Position numbers and translations under genes: made by a program. Below the pieces are notes generated by a model, which was given only the letters and a program-made list of their open reading frames with translations, was not told where the DNA came from and searched no databases. Source: Rhizobium etli CFN 42 (GTDB taxonomy: Bacteria > Pseudomonadota > Alphaproteobacteria > Rhizobiales > Rhizobiaceae). Taken from it: 64,000 nucleotides of DNA. The DNA is taken from contig NC_007764.1 in assembly GCF_000092045.1 (NCBI RefSeq), forward strand, positions 1-64,000, in the 5' to 3' direction. Shown here in pieces: positions 50,656 to 60,098 of this stretch. The number at the start of each line of letters is the position of its first letter. Positions within the stretch are counted from its first letter, which is position 1.

Positions 50656-51135
50656 CAGGGATTAACAGGGGGGAGACGCCCCGTCTCGATGGCTCGGCGT
50701 CGGCCGTGGCGATCGACCCCGCACCGCTTACGGCCGGAACGCAGAGGAGGTAGGGCGGCGGGCTTTTCTCCCAGGTCGCACCGCTGCCATTGATTTAGAT
50801 CGCGCTCATCGGCGACTACCTCTGGAACGAAACTAACCGCCCCCTCGCCAGAGCTATGGGAAGAGAGAAATTTCCATGAGCCCCTGCAACCCCAATCACG
50901 ACGAGTTTGCGATCATGTCCGGTCAGCGCGGCGAATAACGCCTTTATCGGCAATCATCGCAGAGCACCTCGCAACATCTGGCAGGACGCGCAGGCGGCAC
51001 AACGCCGCCTGCTGGGGGATACGTCCCGCGGCCTCGTTCCATTGGGGGAGGAACGCGACCGAAGAGGTTTGCCACGCATGCCAAGTGTCAGTCGGCGCGC
51101 GGGACTGTATGGCGGATAATTTGCGGCATCGCGCG
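50656..51135. other. Gap without a recognised gene
   Basis: About 480 bp between the methyltransferase and the RND transporter. Short open frames exist on both strands (for example a 20-codon frame from 50876 with a GAGAGAAATTTCC leader), but none resembles a known protein or has a convincing start. A GATTTAGATCGC stretch near 50795 resembles a common rhizobial intergenic repeat fragment. I see no clear terminator or RNA gene. Confidence 0.4.
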
Positions 51136-54100
51136 TCATCTCTGACCTTGTCCTCGCCTCGATTGCTCGGGATGGAAGGCGATAGCCGCGTGATCGTTGG
51201 AGGCCTGTGGCTCCTCGTCATCGGTCTTATCGTGCGGGTCGGACCAGTGCACGAGACGTTTCAGCCACTCGTGCAGGTCGTCGACGAAGGTGAAAATGAC
51301 CGGGATCACGATAAGGCTGAGCAGCGTCGACATGATCACGCCGCCGATCACCACGATTGCCATCGGCTGTCGAAAGCTTGAATCGCCACCCGTCAGGCTG
51401 AGAGCCGCCGGAAGCATACCGAATGCCATGGCAATGGTGGTCATGACGATCGGCCGAGCGCGTTTGTGGCAGGCATCCACCAGGGCGTCAAACCGCGACA
51501 TGCCCTGGTGGCGCGACATGATCGCATATTCGATGAGAAGGATAGAGTTCTTCGTCACCACGCCCATCAGCATGAGCAGGCCGATGACGGCCGGCATGGA
51601 GAAGCTGGTTCCAGTCACGACGAGCGGTACCAATGCCCCGCCAAGGGAGAGCGGCAGAGCCATCAGCAGAGTAAGCGGCTGAAGGAAGTCGTGGAAGAGC
51701 ACGACGAGAACCGCATAGATGCAGAACACGCCGATCGCCATTGCGAGCGCGAAGCTTTGGAAGAGTTCCGAGCTGCGCTGAAGCTCGCCCTGTTCAACAA
51801 GCGTGACGCCCGGCGGCAGATGCCGAAGTGCCGACAGCGCCTGTGCCTCGCGGTTGACGTCGCCGAGGATGCGGCCGTTGAGTTCGACGGACACCGTTAC
51901 ATTGCGCATGCGGTCGATTCGATCGATTTCGGAGGGGCTGCCGCCGATCCTCACATCGGCGATCGATCCGAGATCGACATTGCCGTGCGTTCCCGCCACG
52001 CGCATGTTCTTGATGTCGTCCAGATTGGTGCGCGTCTCGGGCGAGAAGCGGACGACGATGGGAATCTGCCGCTGAGGCAAGTTGAGCTTCGGCAGATCGG
52101 AGGAATATTCCCCGTTCGTCGCCACGCGCACCGCCTCGGCGACGGCGCTCGACGTGACTCCGAGTGCGGCGCTGCGCGCAAAGTCGGGTGTGATCTGGAT
52201 CTCGGGCGCCTGCCGGGCCGCCGTCGACGTCACCGCGCCGATGCCCTTCAGTGAGCGGAGCTGTTCCTCGAGCGCCGTGCTGGCGCTGTCGAGGACATTT
52301 GCGTCGTCGCCTGCCAGTGTGATCTCGAGTTTCGTGCCATTGCCGCCGCCGCCGACCTCGACGCGCACGCCAGGGAGGACGGAGAGCGCCTGTCGGATGT
52401 CGCTTTCGATTTCCGATTGCTTGCGGCCGCGCTCGTCGACGGGCGGCAGCACGGCAACGAGCGTCGCCGATCCGACATCGCTCGTGGTGCTGGCATCGGG
52501 GCCGCCGCCCGAGGAGGTTGAACCGACGGCGGAAAAGACATGCGTGACGTCAGGAAGCTTGCCGACAATATCCGCGGCCCGCCTTGCCGTTGCATCCGTC
52601 TGCTCGATGGTGGCGCCCGGCTGCATGGTCAGCGTGATCTGGGTTCGTGCGTCGTCGGACGCGGGCAGGAAGCCCGATTTCAGCAGGGGGATGGTCGCAA
52701 GCGAGAGCGCCACGACGACGGCGGTGACGGCCACGGTCGTCTTCCGGCGGTTCATGGCGGCCTTCACGATTGCTATATAGGCACGCATGATCCGGCCATC
52801 CTTCTCTTCCGTCGGATGGGCCTTCATGAAATAGGCGGCCATCATCGGCGTCAGCAGGCGCGCGACCACGAGCGAGGCGAGCACCGCAACGGCGGCGGTA
52901 ATGCCGAACTGGCGGAAAATAAGGCCCGGTATGCCCCTCATGAAGGCCGTCGGCAGGAAGACCGAGACCAGCGTGAAGGTGGTTGCGATGACGGCTAGCC
53001 CAATCTCGTTGGCTGCTTCGAGGGCGGCATCGATCGGCCGTTTGCCCATCTGCAGGTGGCGGGCGATGTTCTCGATCTCGACGATTGCATCGTCGACAAG
53101 GATGCCGACCACCAGCGACAATGCAAGCAGCGTGACGATATTCAGGCTGAAGCCGGCGAAATACATGATGAGGAAGGTCGGTATGACAGACAGAGGCAGC
53201 GCCACGGCCGACAGGATCGTCGCTCGCCAGTCCCGCAGGAAAAGCCAGACGACGATGATCGCCAGGATCGCACCTTCGTAGAGCATGTGCATCGAACCAT
53301 CGTAATTGCCGATGATCGGTCCGATCGTGCTGTAAGCCTCGTCAATCTGCACGTTGGAATGCTTGGCTGCGAACTGTTTGACCGCCTGGTCGACGGCGGC
53401 AGCAACACCGCTGTCGGAAAAGCCGTTCGAGCGCTTGATCTCGACCGCGATCACCGGCTTGCCGTCGAGATAGGCCATCGAAGAGCGTTCAGCGAAGCTG
53501 TCGGTGACGGATGCGACGTCGTCGAGGCGAACCTGCTGGCCGTTCGCCAGGGGGATTTTCAGCCCCTTCAGCGCTTCGACCGACGGCAGGGCGCCAAGCG
53601 TGCGCAAGGTCTGGCGGGTGCCGCCGATCTCACCGAGGCCGCCTGACGTATCCGTCTGCACCGCTTTCAGCTGCGATGATACGGTGGCCGCGGTGACGCC
53701 GAGCGACGCCATCGTTCCGGCATCGAGATCCACATGGACCTCGCGGTCGATGCCGCCGATGCGGTTCACTTGCCCGACGCCGGGCACCGACAGCAGCGCC
53801 TTGGTCAGATCATTGTCGACGAACCAGGAAAGTTCGGTCTCGTTGAGAGCGGTCGAGCGGACGGCATAGGTGACCAAAGCGGAGCTCTGTACCGTGACCT
53901 TGCTGACGCTCGGTGTTTCCATCTGCGCCGGCAGGTCACCCTTGACGCTGTCGACGGCATTGCGAACTTCGTTCAGGGCCGTTTCGCTGTCTTTTTCCAG
54001 CTTGAAGGACACCTTGATCGACACGGTGCCGTCGGTGATCGTCGTCGTGATGTGGTCGAGATAGCTGAGTGCGGCGAGACTATCCTCGATCTTGCGGGCG

Positions 54101-54288
54101 ACCTCGGTTTCGAGCTGCGCCGGTGCCGCACCTTCGAGCGTGGCGGTGACATTGATCGTGGGAAGGTCCATATCGGGGAAGTTCTGGATCGGCAGCTGCT
54201 TGAAGGCCAGGAGGCCACCAACGGTCAGCATCAAAAACAGCAATATCGCCGGTACGGGATTGCGGATCGACCAAGCTGAGAAGTTCAT
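51136..54288 (-). CDS. RND multidrug efflux transporter, inner-membrane subunit (AcrB/MexB type)
   Basis: 1050-residue HAE1-family RND pump. The N-terminal membrane helix NPVPAILLFLMLTVGGLLAF and motif LPIQNFPDMDLPTINV open the protein; the proton-relay aspartates appear in LVVGILVDDAIVEIEN in the central helices. A second half repeats the architecture with ITAAVAVLASLVVARLLTPM cut here and ends near LVHWSDPHDKTDDEE. Length is normal for the family. It would export drugs, solvents or plant phenolics with the adaptor and the outer-membrane channel at 57802. Its start overlaps the adaptor stop (ATGA). Confidence 0.9.
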   Translation of the reverse strand: MNFSAWSIRNPVPAILLFLMLTVGGLLAFKQLPIQNFPDMDLPTINVTATLEGAAPAQLETEVARKIEDSLAALSYLDHITTTITDGTVSIKVSFKLEKDSETALNEVRNAVDSVKGDLPAQMETPSVSKVTVQSSALVTYAVRSTALNETELSWFVDNDLTKALLSVPGVGQVNRIGGIDREVHVDLDAGTMASLGVTAATVSSQLKAVQTDTSGGLGEIGGTRQTLRTLGALPSVEALKGLKIPLANGQQVRLDDVASVTDSFAERSSMAYLDGKPVIAVEIKRSNGFSDSGVAAAVDQAVKQFAAKHSNVQIDEAYSTIGPIIGNYDGSMHMLYEGAILAIIVVWLFLRDWRATILSAVALPLSVIPTFLIMYFAGFSLNIVTLLALSLVVGILVDDAIVEIENIARHLQMGKRPIDAALEAANEIGLAVIATTFTLVSVFLPTAFMRGIPGLIFRQFGITAAVAVLASLVVARLLTPMMAAYFMKAHPTEEKDGRIMRAYIAIVKAAMNRRKTTVAVTAVVVALSLATIPLLKSGFLPASDDARTQITLTMQPGATIEQTDATARRAADIVGKLPDVTHVFSAVGSTSSGGGPDASTTSDVGSATLVAVLPPVDERGRKQSEIESDIRQALSVLPGVRVEVGGGGNGTKLEITLAGDDANVLDSASTALEEQLRSLKGIGAVTSTAARQAPEIQITPDFARSAALGVTSSAVAEAVRVATNGEYSSDLPKLNLPQRQIPIVVRFSPETRTNLDDIKNMRVAGTHGNVDLGSIADVRIGGSPSEIDRIDRMRNVTVSVELNGRILGDVNREAQALSALRHLPPGVTLVEQGELQRSSELFQSFALAMAIGVFCIYAVLVVLFHDFLQPLTLLMALPLSLGGALVPLVVTGTSFSMPAVIGLLMLMGVVTKNSILLIEYAIMSRHQGMSRFDALVDACHKRARPIVMTTIAMAFGMLPAALSLTGGDSSFRQPMAIVVIGGVIMSTLLSLIVIPVIFTFVDDLHEWLKRLVHWSDPHDKTDDEEPQASNDHAAIAFHPEQSRRGQGQR

Positions 54289-55388
54289 CAGTTTTTCTCC
54301 GCAATCTTCACGAGGTCATTGTCAGAGAGGAACGCGCCGCCCGAGGTCACTACCTTCGACGAGCGGTCGATGCCGGAAACGATTTCCACCTCGCCGTTGT
54401 TGCGGCGGCCTGTTTCCACCCTGACCCTTTGCACCCGCTGATCGACGCCTGAAGTGAAGAGGTAGCTGATCCCGTCCCGGAACACGATCGCCGTCTCGGG
54501 TACGGTCAGCGCCGAAGAGGTCTGCAGTTCGATGTTGCCGGTGACATAGAGACCTGTGCGCGGACGGACATCCGCGGGAAGCGCGACATAGACGATTGCG
54601 CGGCTGGTATCGGTGCTCACCGCAGGTCCAACAAGTCGCACCTTGCCGTCGATGACCTGGCCCTCCGGACCGCTGATCTTGACCCTCATGCCCTCCGAAA
54701 TGCGCGGGAGATAACGGGCTGAAACTTCGGCCTGCCATTCCACACGCTGCTGGCGCACCATGCGAAATAACTCCGTGCCCGCGGAGACGACTGCGCCGAG
54801 ATCGGCGGACCGCGAGGTTATCAGGCCGTCATCAACGGCGGTGACAGTGGTCTGCGCAAGCTTGATCTTTTCGCTGCCGAGTGCGGCCTCTTCGGATGCA
54901 AGGCTTGCCGTCGCCGTCTGCTCGTCGGCCAGGTATTCGACGATCTTTTCGTCGGAAAGCGCGCCGGAAGAACGCAGCTGCCGTGCCCGGTCAGCATTGG
55001 CCTTGGCCTTCGAAAGACTTGCCTTGGCGTTCTCGACGGCCGCCTCCTGCTTGCGAAGATCGGCCATCACGCTTTCCTGGGAGAGCCGAACGAGCGTCTG
55101 TCCCTTCGTGACCACGGAGCCGACGTCGGCCAGGACATCGGTTATCCGCAGGCCGCTCGTTTCGGAGGCGATGACCGCTTCCTGCCAGGGTTTCAGCCAC
55201 CCACTCGCCGGAACGGTCTCGGGCCAGTCCCGTTGCGCCGGCGTCGTCAGAGAGACGGTGAGAGCCGTTGCCGTGGGTTGTTCCGCCATGGCAAAACGCA
55301 CGGGGGAGACAAGAGCTGCCGCAACAAATGCAGCGGCAAGTATTTTGGAGGGTCTTCTCAACAAAGCATTCCTTGTGGTCAAAGGCAT
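54288..55388 (-). CDS. RND efflux periplasmic adaptor subunit
   Basis: 366-residue membrane-fusion protein. A signal-like N terminus (RPSKILAAAFVAAALVSPVRFAMA) precedes the lipoyl/barrel-sandwich segment GLRITDVLADVGSVVTKGQT and a helical hairpin QEAAVENAKASLSKAKANAD. Beta-barrel motifs such as ISGPEGQVIDGKVRLVGPAV follow. The start is ATG 55388 preceded by AAAGG; the frame opens at 55511 but that region carries the shared regulatory element. It bridges the RND pump and the outer-membrane channel. Confidence 0.86.
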   Translation of the reverse strand: MPLTTRNALLRRPSKILAAAFVAAALVSPVRFAMAEQPTATALTVSLTTPAQRDWPETVPASGWLKPWQEAVIASETSGLRITDVLADVGSVVTKGQTLVRLSQESVMADLRKQEAAVENAKASLSKAKANADRARQLRSSGALSDEKIVEYLADEQTATASLASEEAALGSEKIKLAQTTVTAVDDGLITSRSADLGAVVSAGTELFRMVRQQRVEWQAEVSARYLPRISEGMRVKISGPEGQVIDGKVRLVGPAVSTDTSRAIVYVALPADVRPRTGLYVTGNIELQTSSALTVPETAIVFRDGISYLFTSGVDQRVQRVRVETGRRNNGEVEIVSGIDRSSKVVTSGGAFLSDNDLVKIAEKN

Positions 55389-55495
55389 CTGTGGCCTTTG
55401 CGATCCGCGCGAAGAGGACGAAGGACTGCCCCTCATGTCGAGGCGATCCGTCCTGGTCCGCATCCATGTCATGGCAGGATAAGTAACGGGGCGAA

Positions 55496-55538
55496 CGTTA
55501 AGCGCGGTCAAGTTCGTGTTAAGTTAGGTAAAACTTGG
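55496..55538 (-). promoter_or_regulatory. Response-regulator operator-like element upstream of the adaptor/RND genes
   Basis: Read on the minus strand, this 43-bp element matches 57711-57753 at 30 of 43 positions. Shared blocks are TTTTACC, AACTT, ACCGC and TTAACG, with TTWAC-like pentamers recurring about every 10-11 bp, the pattern of OmpR-type response regulator sites. It lies about 107 bp before the adaptor start and could also affect the divergent response regulator gene. Confidence 0.6.
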
Positions 55539-55578
55539 CCGGTCGAGCGTGTCTGTGCTGTATGGCTTGCCCGGATTC

Positions 55579-55626
55579 GAGCATGATGCCGAAAAGTGTA
55601 AGCGGTTTTCGGACGACATCATGCTC
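55579..55626. repeat. REP-like palindromic element
   Basis: GAGCATGATG (55579-55588) pairs with CATCATGCTC (55617-55626), with inner symmetric pieces CCGAAAA and TTTTCGG. This sequence type (GCATGATGCCGAAAAGTG...TTTTCGGACGACATCATGC, split here) recurs in rhizobial genomes between genes, so it is probably a repetitive extragenic palindrome rather than a specific operator. Confidence 0.7.
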
Positions 55627-55640
55627 TAACTCTTAAATGT

Positions 55641-55689
55641 AGAACAGGATGCAGATTTTAGGCCGAGCCGGCCTAAATCATCCTGTTCT
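55641..55689 (+). repeat. Long interrupted hairpin just before the response regulator gene
   Basis: Outer arms AGAACAGGATG (55641-55651) and CATCCTGTTCT (55679-55689) pair perfectly, and inner arms TTTAGGCC (55657-55664) and GGCCTAAA (55670-55677) add eight pairs around a five-base loop. It ends 17 bp before the response regulator ATG, so a transcript from upstream would fold it in the leader, close to the ribosome site. Confidence 0.6.
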
Positions 55690-55706
55690 AATGACGGACA
55701 ACGCAA

Positions 55707-56393
55707 ATGAACAAGGTTCTCCTCATCGACGACGATGCCGAGCTGACGACGCTTCTGCAGGAATATCTGGTGGAGGAAGGATATGATGTCGCAACGGATA
55801 CGGATGGTCGCGCCGCCATCGCCGCGGCTGCCGGCAATACGGTCGATATCATCGTGCTCGACATCATGATGCCGCGGATGAACGGCATCGAGGTCCTGCA
55901 GCGGATCAGGAAGCTGAGCCAGGTGCCCGTCCTGATGCTGACCGCAAGGGGCGACGACGTGGACAGGATATCGGGCCTCAATCTCGGCGCCGACGACTAC
56001 GTGCCGAAACCATGCTCGCCCGGCGAACTGGCGGCAAGGCTGCGGGCGATCCTGCGCCGTGCGGGTCAGCCGGCGGCGGGCGCATCGACCGACACGATCA
56101 CGGCGGGACAGCTCGTAATCCACTCCGGCAGCAGAAGCGCCGAATGGCGCGGTGAGGCTTTGGAACTGACCGGCACCGAATTCGGCCTGCTCGAAGTTCT
56201 CGCCCGCAGCGCCGGCCAGTTGGTATCGAAGCAGGATATTTCGAAGCGGGCATTCGGAAAACCGCTCACGCCGTTCGATCGCCGTATCGACGTCCACATC
56301 AGCAGCGTTCGCCAGAAACTCGGGCTGCGGGAGGACGGGCAATCCTGGATCCAGTCCGTCCGCGGTCAGGGTTATCAACTGCTGTTGGATTGA
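55707..56393 (+). CDS. OmpR-family response regulator of the efflux system
   Basis: 228-residue two-domain response regulator. The receiver has the acidic pair in LIDDDAE and phosphorylation site Asp52 in IIVLDIMMPRMNG; the switch lysine is in DDYVPKPC. The C-terminal winged helix contains ELTGTEFGLLEVLARSAGQL and IDVHISSVRQKLG. It resembles CpxR-type regulators. It is paired with the sensor kinase that begins three bases after its stop, and probably binds the TTWAC elements at 55496 and 57711 to activate the tripartite pump genes. Confidence 0.88.
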   Translation: MNKVLLIDDDAELTTLLQEYLVEEGYDVATDTDGRAAIAAAAGNTVDIIVLDIMMPRMNGIEVLQRIRKLSQVPVLMLTARGDDVDRISGLNLGADDYVPKPCSPGELAARLRAILRRAGQPAAGASTDTITAGQLVIHSGSRSAEWRGEALELTGTEFGLLEVLARSAGQLVSKQDISKRAFGKPLTPFDRRIDVHISSVRQKLGLREDGQSWIQSVRGQGYQLLLD

Positions 56394-56395
56394 CC

Positions 56396-57685
56396 ATGCC
56401 CCGGCTTTTCTGGAAATTCTTCAGGATTATTTGGCTGACGCTGGCGGCAAGCCTTGCTGCCATTATCCTCATCGTCAAACTCCTTCAGGCGGTTCCCTTC
56501 GCAAGCGAGCTGGAACATGAGCGGCGGACGCTGGTGCTGAACCTGACTGCAAACATTCTGGCCGAGGACGGCGAAGCCGCCGCGGCGCGCTTCGTGAGCA
56601 CAAGCGAGAAGACACAGCCGCTCGGCCTGACCCTGTCGAAGCATGACGACGCCGACGCCTGCGGCGAGAACAACACGGTCATCACCCGTTCCGTGCCGAA
56701 GGATGGGGTCTGCTATTGGCTTTCCGTATCGGCTCCGGCCGGTTCCACCTTCGACAGCCTTGGCCCATTTCTACCGTGGCTCACCATCCTGGTCGCCAGC
56801 ACGATCGCGGCTGGCGCACTGGCGCGATACCTCATTCGTCCCGTCGTGCATCTGCGCGATGGCTTGAGCGCGCTTGCCCATGGCCGCTTCGACTTCCGCA
56901 TCGGCGACAAGATGGCCGGGCGAAAGGATGAAGTCACCGCACTTGCCTATGATTTCGATGCGAGCGCCGCCCGGCTTCAGGAGCTCCAGGATGCGCAACA
57001 GAGGCTGTTCCATGACGTCTCCCACGAACTGCGCTCGCCTTTGTCCCGCCTGCAGGCGGCTGTTGGCGTGCTTCGACAAAGCCCGGCTAAACTCGGCGTC
57101 ATGCTGGACCGTATGGACCGGGAGGTCGAACGGCTCGATACGTTGGTGGGGGAGGTTCTGACCCTTGCGAGGTTGACGGCGGGATCCGGCCGGCCGCTGA
57201 AGACACAGACCCTCGACATCATCGAGCTCCTCAACGAAATTCTCGGCGACGCGGCATTCGAAGCCCATGCGCGCGAGGTGGAGATCACGACGAGCGTTGA
57301 CGGCATCTTTCGGGCCGAGGTGGAAGGGGAACTGATCTATAGGGCGCTCGAAAACGTCGTCCGCAACGCCGTGAAATATACGGCCGAGCATTCGCGCGTA
57401 ACGGTCGCCTGCGAGACGATGGCCGATCGCCTCAGGATCTGCGTCACCGATCAGGGGCCAGGCGTCGGGCGGGATGAGCTCGAACGGATTTTCCAGCCGT
57501 TTTCCCGCGGCAAGGATGCCATGCCGCGCGGCGGATATGGTCTCGGCCTTGCTATCGCCAGGCAGGCGATCGAGCGTCACGGCGGGCGTGTGCATGCCTC
57601 GCTACCGGAAGCCGGCGGCCTGGCGATCACGCTCGAGCTTCCGAGGCGGCCGATGCCTTATGGTGCGACCGGCGCTGAAAGCTGA
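56396..57685 (+). CDS. Sensor histidine kinase of the efflux system
   Basis: 429-residue membrane kinase. An N-terminal membrane helix (FFRIIWLTLAASLAAIILIV) and a second one near residue 130 (LPWLTILVASTIAAGALARY) flank a small periplasmic domain with two cysteines; a HAMP linker follows. The dimerisation/phosphoacceptor site is His210 in FHDVSHELRSPLSRLQ, and the ATPase domain shows the N box VVRNAVKYTAEH, then DQGPGVG and GGYGLGLAIARQ. The start is ATG 56396, just after the regulator stop. The pair probably senses a toxic compound or envelope stress and switches on the pump. Confidence 0.87.
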   Translation: MPRLFWKFFRIIWLTLAASLAAIILIVKLLQAVPFASELEHERRTLVLNLTANILAEDGEAAAARFVSTSEKTQPLGLTLSKHDDADACGENNTVITRSVPKDGVCYWLSVSAPAGSTFDSLGPFLPWLTILVASTIAAGALARYLIRPVVHLRDGLSALAHGRFDFRIGDKMAGRKDEVTALAYDFDASAARLQELQDAQQRLFHDVSHELRSPLSRLQAAVGVLRQSPAKLGVMLDRMDREVERLDTLVGEVLTLARLTAGSGRPLKTQTLDIIELLNEILGDAAFEAHAREVEITTSVDGIFRAEVEGELIYRALENVVRNAVKYTAEHSRVTVACETMADRLRICVTDQGPGVGRDELERIFQPFSRGKDAMPRGGYGLGLAIARQAIERHGGRVHASLPEAGGLAITLELPRRPMPYGATGAES

Positions 57686-57710
57686 TCCTTATCGTGCCGC
57701 TAGCACGCAT

Positions 57711-57753
57711 ACGGATTTTACCCAACTTTACAGTTTCTTAACCGCCATTAACG
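57711..57753 (+). promoter_or_regulatory. Response-regulator operator-like element upstream of the outer-membrane channel gene
   Basis: This segment contains TTTTACC, AACTTTACAG, CTTAACCGCC and ATTAACG in series, with TTTAC/TTAAC units 10-11 bp apart. It is the counterpart of 55496-55538 and lies 48 bp before the GTG start of the channel gene. A common regulator for both efflux promoters is the simplest explanation. Confidence 0.6.
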
Positions 57754-57801
57754 CTGGTCTGGCTAAGCCTGACGGACGATCCCGGTTCAGAAGGCTTGCC
57801 C

Positions 57802-59253
57802 GTGAGTACGTCGCTTCGCACAAGAATTTCATCCCTCCGCTACGCCGCATCCGCACTGACACTTCTTCTGGCAGGTTGCGTCAGCGGTCCGGATCACGTC
57901 CCCCCGCAAATGCCGCTTCCCGCGAATTTCGAAGAGGGGGGCAAGAAGAGCAACGGTCATGTCGTGACGGCAGAGTGGTGGACGGCCTATCGCGACAAGC
58001 CGCTCGACGGTCTGGTGACCCATGGCCTTCGCGAGAACCTCGATGTGCTGCAGGCGCTCGAAAACATCAATTCGGCCTCCGCCAACGTCACGATCGCGGG
58101 CGCCGGCGGTCTGCCGAGCCTGACCGTCGGTGCGTCGCACACACTGTCCGGCGAGAAGGGCCGGCTGCGCACGACGGTCGGCACCACGAACACATCAGGC
58201 GGCGAAGCCAGCCTGTCCTGGCTGCTCGACTTTTTCGGCCAGTATCGTCGTTCCAGGGAAAGTGCAATCGCCTCGCTCGGGGCCGCGTATGCGACGGCCG
58301 ACAATGCCAAGCTCACCTTCCTCAAGGACCTTGTCGAGAGCTATATCGACGCCCGCTATTATCAGGAGCGCATCGCGCTTTCGCAAGCGAATCTGAAATC
58401 CCGCCAGCAGACGTATGAACTCACGCAGCTGCAGTTGAGGGCTGGTGCTGCCTCCCGCCCTGACGTCGTTCAGGCCGAGGGCCTCGTGAAGTCGACGAAG
58501 TCGGAAATTCCCGGCCTTCAGCAGAGCTTCACGGAATCGGCCCATCACATCGCCACGCTCATCGGAATGCCGGCATCCTCGCTGATGGGTGAGCTGCAGA
58601 AGCGTGCGGGCCAGCCGGTCTTTCGCGGCGATCTTCGCGCCGGTATTCCGGCCGACCTCATCCGGAACCGTCCCGATATTCGCATGGCCGAACGCGAACT
58701 GGCGGCCGCCGTTGCCGATATCGGCGCGGCCGAAGCCCAGCTCTATCCGTCAATCACCTTGTCCGGCTCGATCTCGCCGAGCTGGGTCAAATCGTCTGGC
58801 GCCAGCGGCGGAAGTCTGACCAGCTGGTCGTTCGGGCCATCGCTCAACCTGCCGATCTTCGATGGCGGCACGTTGCGCGCCAATGTCGAGATCGAAAAAT
58901 CCGACGCCAAAGCTCAATATCTCGCCTGGAAAGCGGCGGTGCTGAACGGCGTCGAAGAAGTCGAAAACGCGCTGACGGCCGTTCGTCGCGACACGCAGAC
59001 GCTGGAGCCGCTGCGCCGGCAGGTGCAGACGGCGCAGGAATCGCTCGCGCTTTCGACCACCAGCTACAAGGATGGCGCCTCGTCGCTGCTCGATATCCTG
59101 GACGCGCAGCGTTCGGTCTCCGATGCTCAGGCAAGCCTTGCCGCCACGGTGCAGCAGGTTGCCAAGGACTATGTGGATCTTTACGTCGCCATCGGCGCCG
59201 GCTATCTGGAACCGCAGCATGTCGCCGCCAAACCGACCACAAAGTCGGGCTAA
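57802..59253 (+). CDS. Outer-membrane efflux channel (NodT/OprM family lipoprotein)
   Basis: 483-residue TolC-like channel. The signal peptide ends in a lipobox (ALTLLLAGC), so the protein is a lipoprotein as in OprM and NodT. Two related halves contain coiled helices (for example QRSVSDAQASLAATVQQVAK) and the family motif RNRPDIRMAERELAAAVADI. I use GTG 57802, seven bases after AGAAGG; an in-frame TTG two codons earlier is an alternative. It completes the RND tripartite pump encoded on the other side of the two-component system. Confidence 0.87.
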   Translation: MSTSLRTRISSLRYAASALTLLLAGCVSGPDHVPPQMPLPANFEEGGKKSNGHVVTAEWWTAYRDKPLDGLVTHGLRENLDVLQALENINSASANVTIAGAGGLPSLTVGASHTLSGEKGRLRTTVGTTNTSGGEASLSWLLDFFGQYRRSRESAIASLGAAYATADNAKLTFLKDLVESYIDARYYQERIALSQANLKSRQQTYELTQLQLRAGAASRPDVVQAEGLVKSTKSEIPGLQQSFTESAHHIATLIGMPASSLMGELQKRAGQPVFRGDLRAGIPADLIRNRPDIRMAERELAAAVADIGAAEAQLYPSITLSGSISPSWVKSSGASGGSLTSWSFGPSLNLPIFDGGTLRANVEIEKSDAKAQYLAWKAAVLNGVEEVENALTAVRRDTQTLEPLRRQVQTAQESLALSTTSYKDGASSLLDILDAQRSVSDAQASLAATVQQVAKDYVDLYVAIGAGYLEPQHVAAKPTTKSG

Positions 59254-59261
59254 TCTGCACT

Positions 59262-60098
59262 CTAACGTCCGGCACTCGCCAAAATGCGGTGCGCGAGCTT
59301 CAGATGCGGCAGGTCGAGCATGCGGCCGTCGAGCTGGATGACGCCGGCGTCGGGACTGGCGGCAAAGGCTGCGGTGACCTTCTCCGCCCAGGCGATTTCG
59401 AAGGCATCCGGCGTGAAGGCGTGATTGATCGTTTCCACCTGGCTCGGATGGATGGCCATCATGCCGGAGAAGCCGTCGCGCCGGGCGCGGCCGACATAGG
59501 CCCGCAGACCATTGAGATCACGAAAATCGGGATAGACGGTATCGATCGCCGGAACGGCCGCGGCGTGGGCTGCAAATAGCGTGAGCGAGCGAGCAAGCTC
59601 GTAAGGCGGCGTATAGCGGCCATCCGTCCTGCGCGCGGTCGTAGCTCCAATCGCGGCCGGCAGATCCTCAGCGCCCCAGGTCAGGCCGCAGAGATTATCC
59701 GAGACCTCGCGGTAGCTGCCGATTTCGAAGATCGCCGATGGCGTTTCGGTTGCGATCGGCAGGATGAGAATGGTAGCGGCGAGGGCGCTTGCAAGCTTCA
59801 GCACGGAAGCGGCGCCCTCGGCCTTCGGCAGCATGAGCCCGAAAGGCTGAAGGCCGCTTAGAGCGGCAAGGTCGCCTTCGAATTCCGGCGAGGCGAGAGG
59901 ATTGATGCGGATGAGAAGCTTGGTCTCGCCGGGACGGCGCTGCACGAATTCATGTACGCTGTCGCGGGCCTTTGGTTTGTTCGGCGGCGCAACCGAATCC
60001 TCCAGATCCAGGATGACGGCATCGGCGCCCGAGGCGAGCGCTTTTGCGAAACGTTCCGGCCGATCGCCGGGCACGAAGAGCAGCGAGCGCAGCCTCAT
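59262..60098 (-). CDS. HpcH/HpaI-family CoA ester lyase (CitE-like)
   Basis: 278-residue lyase of the CitE/HpcH family. The start MRLRSLLFVPGDRPERFAKA and the acidic DAVILDLEDSVAPPNK motif (magnesium site), followed by IRINPLASP and LPKAEGAASV, are typical. Such enzymes cleave citramalyl-CoA, malyl-CoA or related hydroxyacyl-CoA esters. Lying downstream of a MaoC hydratase and an acyl-CoA carboxylase, it may cleave the hydrated, carboxylated acyl-CoA. ATG 60098 follows AGAGGAAACC and overlaps the MaoC stop (ATGA). Confidence 0.84.
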   Translation of the reverse strand: MRLRSLLFVPGDRPERFAKALASGADAVILDLEDSVAPPNKPKARDSVHEFVQRRPGETKLLIRINPLASPEFEGDLAALSGLQPFGLMLPKAEGAASVLKLASALAATILILPIATETPSAIFEIGSYREVSDNLCGLTWGAEDLPAAIGATTARRTDGRYTPPYELARSLTLFAAHAAAVPAIDTVYPDFRDLNGLRAYVGRARRDGFSGMMAIHPSQVETINHAFTPDAFEIAWAEKVTAAFAASPDAGVIQLDGRMLDLPHLKLAHRILASAGR

